Part shown: in pieces, positions 60,206 through 64,000 of the stretch
How positions within the stretch are numbered: position 1 is the stretch's first letter
Layout: every line of letters begins with the position of its first letter
Assembly (NCBI GenBank): GCA_947168365.1
Contig: CAMVLO010000001.1
Location: 62,001-126,000 of the forward strand
DNA: 64,000 bases
Origin: UBA3824 sp017541145
Lineage (GTDB): Bacteria > Bacteroidota > Bacteroidia > Bacteroidales > UBA3824
Direction of reading: 5' to 3'
The notes under the pieces: generated by a model
Database searches by the model: none
What the model saw: only the letters and a program-made list of their open reading frames with translations
Told to the model about the DNA's origin: nothing
Position numbers and translations under genes: made by a program

Positions 60206-60766
60206 ATGGAATTTTCGAGAGACCACAATTGTATGCTGAAGTTGTCCAAAGAGGTCTGCGAGACTCAAGGAAAAAACCTCATGTTTTTCAACGGAGTTTT
60301 TGGCAGAGTTCCGTTTGCAATGATTGATGCATATTGCGAAGATATTTTGGATCAGCCTGCTATAGTAAACAAAAAAGTGCGAACAGTATTTGTTGAATTG
60401 GCTCAAAATATCAATTTCTATTCCGAACAGCGTGAAAACAACAAAGGAATAGGATTTATATCAGTATGTCAGACAGCGGACGGTTTTATGATAACAAGTG
60501 CCAACACTGCCTCAAAATACAATGAAAGCATATTATCCCAACGTCTTGAGAATATCAAGCTTTTGGACAAAAGTGGTATGCATAGTTACAAGCGTAAACT
60601 CATGCACGAAAATTTTCAAAACACCGAGACTGCAAATATCGGTGTGGTACAAAGTTCGATAATTGCCGAAGCAAAATTTCGTTATGATTCGGTGAAAATT
60701 GAGGACAATTTGTATTTTATTACATTGAAAATCGAAATAAAAGTGCCTAAATTAGAAATAAATTAA
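60206..60766 (+). CDS. SiaB-like GHKL protein with degenerate ATP lid
   Basis: The 186-residue protein has the SiaB fold: VFVELAQNINFYS (N-box with Asn) and FISVCQTADGFMITSANTA. The G-box, which reads GAGLGLIDIAR in the relative at 5810, is replaced by NIGVVQSSIIAEA, so the Gly-rich lid is lost. It may be a weak or inactive kinase, or use a different ATP contact. Its position between the SpoIIE phosphatase and the SiaC-like gene shows that it belongs to this module. It has its own promoter. Confidence 0.75.
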   Translation: MEFSRDHNCMLKLSKEVCETQGKNLMFFNGVFGRVPFAMIDAYCEDILDQPAIVNKKVRTVFVELAQNINFYSEQRENNKGIGFISVCQTADGFMITSANTASKYNESILSQRLENIKLLDKSGMHSYKRKLMHENFQNTETANIGVVQSSIIAEAKFRYDSVKIEDNLYFITLKIEIKVPKLEIN

Positions 60767-60829
60767 GTACTTTTATAAAAAATAGAATAGGGAAAATATA
60801 TTAACGATAAGAAGAATTACTTTATAATT

Positions 60830-61210
60830 ATGGATAATATACATATACCGGGATCGCATGACGGATATTTCGTTCCAACCGTTGATTTCAATTATCAAAA
60901 CGGTGTTTGTGAAATATCAGGCGAGTCATTTTTGGAAGAAACCAATGTATTTTATGCTCCGCTTATTTCATGGATAAGAGAGTATACTAAAACGGGATTG
61001 CCTTTGGTTTTCAATTGCAAATTAACATATTTCAATACCAGTTCCACCAAAAGTCTTTTGGACATTTTCAAAATTTTGAAAAAATACGAGACTGACGGCG
61101 GACAAGTTACTGTAAATTGGTATTATGACAACGAAGATCTTGACCTTGAAGAAGCAATTCAAGATTACATCACTGATACCGGTTTGAAAATCAATATGAT
61201 AAATTTCTAA
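60830..61210 (+). CDS. SiaC-like regulatory phosphoprotein (DUF1987)
   Basis: The 126-residue protein has the DUF1987 pattern: YFVPTVDFNYQNGVCEISGE, SFLEETNVFYAPLISWIREY, the phosphosite-bearing LTYFNTSSTKSLLDIFKIL and VTVNWYYDNEDLD. The FNTSS motif is the canonical SiaC site. Its kinase and phosphatase are presumably the two genes upstream. The target of dephosphorylated SiaC here is unknown; in Pseudomonas it is a diguanylate cyclase. Confidence 0.8.
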   Translation: MDNIHIPGSHDGYFVPTVDFNYQNGVCEISGESFLEETNVFYAPLISWIREYTKTGLPLVFNCKLTYFNTSSTKSLLDIFKILKKYETDGGQVTVNWYYDNEDLDLEEAIQDYITDTGLKINMINF

Positions 61211-61220
61211 TCGTTTATAA

Positions 61221-61330
61221 TTACGAATTAAGAATTATGAATTACGATTCTCCAAAACGTATTTTAAATTCTTAATTCGTTTTTTTATTTCCAATTTCCA
61301 ACTTTCAATTTCCAATTTTCAATTTTCAAT
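61221..61330. repeat. low-complexity AT-rich repeat between convergent genes
   Basis: AATTACGAATTAAG-type motifs are followed by degenerate TTTCCAATTTCCAA-like heptads. Similar junk repeats are common in Bacteroidota intergenic DNA. No gene or clear terminator. Confidence 0.6.
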
Positions 61331-62011
61331 TTAATAATGCCTGTATCCTCTGTGAATCAATTTTATAGAGCATCCGATTGTTAAAAGAATACTTTGATTA
61401 TAAACTTTTACATCTTTACTGTTAGAAATATCAGCCAATCCGTATTCGTATGCCAATTCAGCGATAAAACGGATATTATTGAATCCGAATTCCGTTCCGA
61501 CAGATGCTCTTGCGCCGTAATCATTTTGCTTGTAATATTCATTTTCAGCTAATTCGTGAGATTGGCGGAAGTCGTCAGAAACAACATCTTTTGTAACTGC
61601 ATAACCGTAATACAATCCCGCGCCGAAATAAATCAAGTCGCCCGGCACATATAGCCTCACATTCGGGCAAAATTGGAGGTAGCAAAGAGTAGAATTAAAA
61701 AAGTCTTGATTATCATTAAATTTATATTTTTCGCCTTTACCGGTGTAATACAATTCGCCGCAAAATCTTACAAAATTGTATTTCTTTAGTCTGTAATCAA
61801 ATGAAAATCCGGCAGTTATACCCGGTTTTACGATATCATTTACGTTTTTGAAATTTTTTTCCGGCAATGAGCTGTTTATAGGGGAGGAGATTACCGGTCC
61901 GACCTTGAATTCAATAAATTTTGTTTGTGAAAAAACGTTGTTGCCGCCAAATGCAGCAACAACGTTTATCAACATCGAAAGTATTATGATTTTGATATTG
62001 TTTTTTCGCAT
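61331..62011 (-). CDS. outer-membrane beta-barrel protein
   Basis: The 226-residue protein has a signal peptide (1-28, ending VFSQ) and about 10 amphipathic strands such as FIEFKVGPVISS, NFVRFCGELYYTG, VRLYVPGDLIYFGAGLYYGY and RFIAELAYEYGLA, the OMP_b-brl type. It ends RHY-like. Substrate or role is unknown. Its start region overlaps the folP stop by 28 bp. Confidence 0.75.
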   Translation of the reverse strand: MRKNNIKIIILSMLINVVAAFGGNNVFSQTKFIEFKVGPVISSPINSSLPEKNFKNVNDIVKPGITAGFSFDYRLKKYNFVRFCGELYYTGKGEKYKFNDNQDFFNSTLCYLQFCPNVRLYVPGDLIYFGAGLYYGYAVTKDVVSDDFRQSHELAENEYYKQNDYGARASVGTEFGFNNIRFIAELAYEYGLADISNSKDVKVYNQSILLTIGCSIKLIHRGYRHY

Positions 62012-62832
62012 ATCTTGATAGCTTCCACAGCGGGTTTTACATCGTGAACTCTTAGGATATCAGCGCCTTTGAGCAACGCAATTGTATTAAGAACTGTTGT
62101 TCCGTTGGCTGAATCGGCAGGTGTACCGCCCAACAATTTGTAAATCATTGATTTTCTTGAAATTCCTACCAAAATAGGTAATCCGAAAATTTCAAAATCC
62201 TGCATTTTGTTCATCAGTTCGTAATTTTGATCGAGAGTTTTGCTGAATCCGAATCCCGGATCAAGAATAATATCATTGGTACCCGCTTTGCGGAATTTTT
62301 CGCTCTGAACGGCAAAAAATTTGGTAATATCCTCAATCAAATTGTTGTAATTGCAATTGCTTTGCATATTTTGCGGTGTTCCAATCATGTGCATTAAGAT
62401 GTATGCAGCATGATATTTTCCTACAATTTCCGACATTTTTTCGTCAAGCATACCTCCGGAGATGTCGTTTATAATTGGCACTCCGTATTCCGAAATTGCA
62501 AATTCTGCTACTTGACTTCTGAATGTATCAATTGAAATCAGAGCTTGCGGAAATTCTTTTGTGATGATATCCAAAGCCGGTTTCAGTCTGTTGATTTCCT
62601 CTTCGGCAGAGATATCTTCGCAACCCGGACGCGTGCTATAAGCTCCTAAGTCAATGAACGTTGCACCTTCAGAAAGGTGTTTTTTTACTCTTTCTACAAC
62701 CTCATTCTCGCTTTGGCAACGGCTTCCGCTGTAAAAAGAATCAGGAGTAACATTTACAATACCCATCACTTTTGGTTCGCTCAAGTCTATAATTTTTCCT
62801 GAGCAATTGATGGTTTTGTGTTTCGTGGTCAT
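61984..62832 (-). CDS. folP: dihydropteroate synthase
   Basis: The 282-residue TIM barrel starts INCSGKIIDLSEP and has VMGIVNVTPDSFYSGSR (pterin/PPi loop), FIDLGAYSTRPGCE, ISIDTFRSQVAEFA, INDISGGMLDEKM, ILDPGFGFSKTLDQNYEL and the C-terminal GISRKSMIYKLL and LRVHDVKPA. All motifs are intact. It condenses pterin-PP with pABA for folate synthesis; sulfonamides act here. It is 18 bp after the SPOR gene. Confidence 0.95.
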   Translation of the reverse strand: MTTKHKTINCSGKIIDLSEPKVMGIVNVTPDSFYSGSRCQSENEVVERVKKHLSEGATFIDLGAYSTRPGCEDISAEEEINRLKPALDIITKEFPQALISIDTFRSQVAEFAISEYGVPIINDISGGMLDEKMSEIVGKYHAAYILMHMIGTPQNMQSNCNYNNLIEDITKFFAVQSEKFRKAGTNDIILDPGFGFSKTLDQNYELMNKMQDFEIFGLPILVGISRKSMIYKLLGGTPADSANGTTVLNTIALLKGADILRVHDVKPAVEAIKICEKTISKS

Positions 62833-62850
62833 TATAAATTAATTTATTTT

Positions 62851-63771
62851 TTATTGGTTGATTCCTTCGTTGATATCTTCGATTCGGACACCGTTTCTGT
62901 AAGCTGTTATAAATGCGTCTTTTACAGTTTTTCTTACTTCCAGTAATACTTCGTGAGCCTCTTCGTAAGATGAATAATATCCGAACGTATAACGGTAAAC
63001 TCCGTTAGAAAGTTCGTTGTTTATAATTTCTTTGGTTGGATAAATTTTATCCAATTGCTCCAATGTTAAAGGTTGCTTTTCAGCAGCAATTTGTATTTTA
63101 AAAGTAATTTTATCTTTTTTTACAGGTTTTTCTTCTACAAAAATATCTTCCTCTTGAACTGCTTTCACCGGTTCTTTTTTGTCGTACCAGCCGAGCAAAG
63201 TTCCGTAAGCCTGAATTTGCATTGCTATTGCATCGTTTTGACTTTGGTTAACTTGTTCTTTGGTTTTCAAAATTTGTTTTTGGTCAGCTTTTTTGCCGGT
63301 TGGAACAGTTTTTAGTTTTTGGTCAGCTTTTGTCCAGTTGTTTGTCGCCTCTTTGATACTTACATTTGCGGCTTGACGCTTTTCATCGTTGGCACTTGAC
63401 AAAAGTTCTTTCAAGTTGGCAGCGTAAATGCCGTAAGTTGTTGACAAATATTTTTCGTACAAGTTATAAGCATTAATTTTTTGCGCAATAAGCGGAGTTT
63501 CAATATCTTCCGCTTGTTTTAGAAGTTTTTTTGCTTTGCCTTTTTTCTGGCTTGCAGCTTGAGTTTTTAGTTTATCAGCTGCCGCTTGTTTTGTTGCGCA
63601 GCCTTCCATAATTTTGTCAGCTTTAGATTTTTGTGCCTCAGCGTCAGAAAGTTGTGATACCTCGATGTCGCTCAATTGTTCTTTTATCGCCTCAATTGGC
63701 TCTATTTCTTGAGCATTTACTGTTACAAGCGATATTGCGAATAATATCGCAGTGAAAATAAGTTTTTTCAT
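62851..63771 (-). CDS. SPOR-domain periplasmic protein
   Basis: The ATG at 63771 (MKKLIFTAILFAISLVTVNAQ) gives a signal peptide; an upstream in-frame start at 63834 is less likely. The ~285-residue mature protein is mostly coiled coil and Lys/Ala/Gln-rich, with a C-terminal SPOR domain (about 230-300; ITFKIQIAAEKQPLTLEQLD, YRYTFGYYSSYEEAHEVL). SPOR domains bind denuded peptidoglycan at division sites. The gene precedes folP by 18 bp. Confidence 0.82.
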   Translation of the reverse strand: MKKLIFTAILFAISLVTVNAQEIEPIEAIKEQLSDIEVSQLSDAEAQKSKADKIMEGCATKQAAADKLKTQAASQKKGKAKKLLKQAEDIETPLIAQKINAYNLYEKYLSTTYGIYAANLKELLSSANDEKRQAANVSIKEATNNWTKADQKLKTVPTGKKADQKQILKTKEQVNQSQNDAIAMQIQAYGTLLGWYDKKEPVKAVQEEDIFVEEKPVKKDKITFKIQIAAEKQPLTLEQLDKIYPTKEIINNELSNGVYRYTFGYYSSYEEAHEVLLEVRKTVKDAFITAYRNGVRIEDINEGINQ

Positions 63772-63883
63772 TTTGTTAAGTATTTTTTGGTTCGAAAATT
63801 TTATTTTTCCCCTTTGCGGGTGTTGTATCCGCAATTATGCAATAAGAGTTCCATAATTATTTACGAATCGTAATTTATTGTTA

Positions 63884-63933
63884 AAAAATAAAAAAATCCA
63901 TCAGTTCCCCTGTATTGAGAAACTGATGGATTT
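63884..63933 (-). terminator. terminator for a gene to the right of the window
   Basis: AAATCCATCAGTT and AACTGATGGATTT pair around a 14-nt loop; the T run is on the minus strand. No gene is seen from 63934 to 64000 or from 63772 to 63883. Confidence 0.65.
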
Positions 63934-64000
63934 GATTTTAGAGGTAAATGTATTTCGGGCTAATTGCTTAAAAGTTTGAAAAGTAGTGTAAGTACTGCAA

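Overview
The window looks like chromosomal DNA from an AT-rich member of the Bacteroidota, most likely an anaerobic Bacteroidales-type organism. The evidence is: recurrent TAnnTTTG promoter boxes, often with a TTTG or TTG box 19-22 bp upstream; type IX secretion C-terminal sorting domains on two exported proteins; a run of SP-II lipoproteins; an oxaloacetate-decarboxylase Na+ pump (oadG-oadA-oadB); a long PPi-dependent phosphofructokinase; and the ybbR-coaE pair. No rRNA or tRNA gene was recognised.

Layout. 1-2.2 kb: an accessory strip with a truncated GH78 rhamnosidase, a two-frame small gene with an A AAA AAG slip site, and an unidentified multi-hairpin RNA. 2.4-8 kb: CstA-type transporter, an AAA ATPase (DUF234 type) behind two tandem 52-bp hairpin repeats, a SiaB-like kinase, a MerR regulator and an M23 peptidase. 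8.2-17.9 kb: a ten-gene chemosensory cluster (STAS, CheY, CheA, CheW, CheR, degenerate histidine kinase, CheD, CheB, second receiver, HAMP/GAF/PAS membrane sensor) with no methyl-accepting protein and no flagellar gene. 18-19.6 kb: SiaC-like and tandem SiaB-like genes. 19.7-28.8 kb: a T9SS type B protein, TPR protein, YbbR, CoaE, a lipoprotein, an EamA transporter and a TPR/SpoIIE phosphatase. 29-32.9 kb: the Na+-pumping decarboxylase operon, whose biotin-carrier domain is duplicated.

32.8-35.1 kb: a two-gene ATPase/HNH module resembling Septu (PtuA/PtuB). It is bracketed by a 78-bp direct repeat made from the 3' end of oadB, so it looks like a small defence cassette inserted at that gene end. 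It has its own strong promoter, and the bracketing gene ends carry separate terminators. 35.1-41 kb: a candidate small RNA, a small lipoprotein and a giant exonuclease-RecQ-UvrD fusion helicase. 41-51 kb: TerB-like protein, GH97 with a T9SS tail, 43-bp tandem repeats, PPi-PFK, Der, DUF2007 and a PQQ-propeller lipoprotein. 51-58 kb: an IMP dehydrogenase of the Tritrichomonas-like type, RarA, a HAD phosphatase, TatA/TatC, a methyltransferase split by an in-frame stop, and an acyl-ACP thioesterase. 58-61 kb: a complete SpoIIE-SiaB-SiaC signalling operon. 61-64 kb: an outer-membrane barrel, FolP and a SPOR protein.

A theme across the window is signalling by partner switching. Two membrane SpoIIE phosphatases, three SiaB-like loci (four kinase domains), two SiaC-like targets and one STAS protein lie within 56 kb, together with a complete Che core that lacks a classical receptor. 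The metabolic genes fit a fermentative, succinate/propionate-type lifestyle, and the GH78, GH97 and T9SS proteins suggest use of complex glycans.
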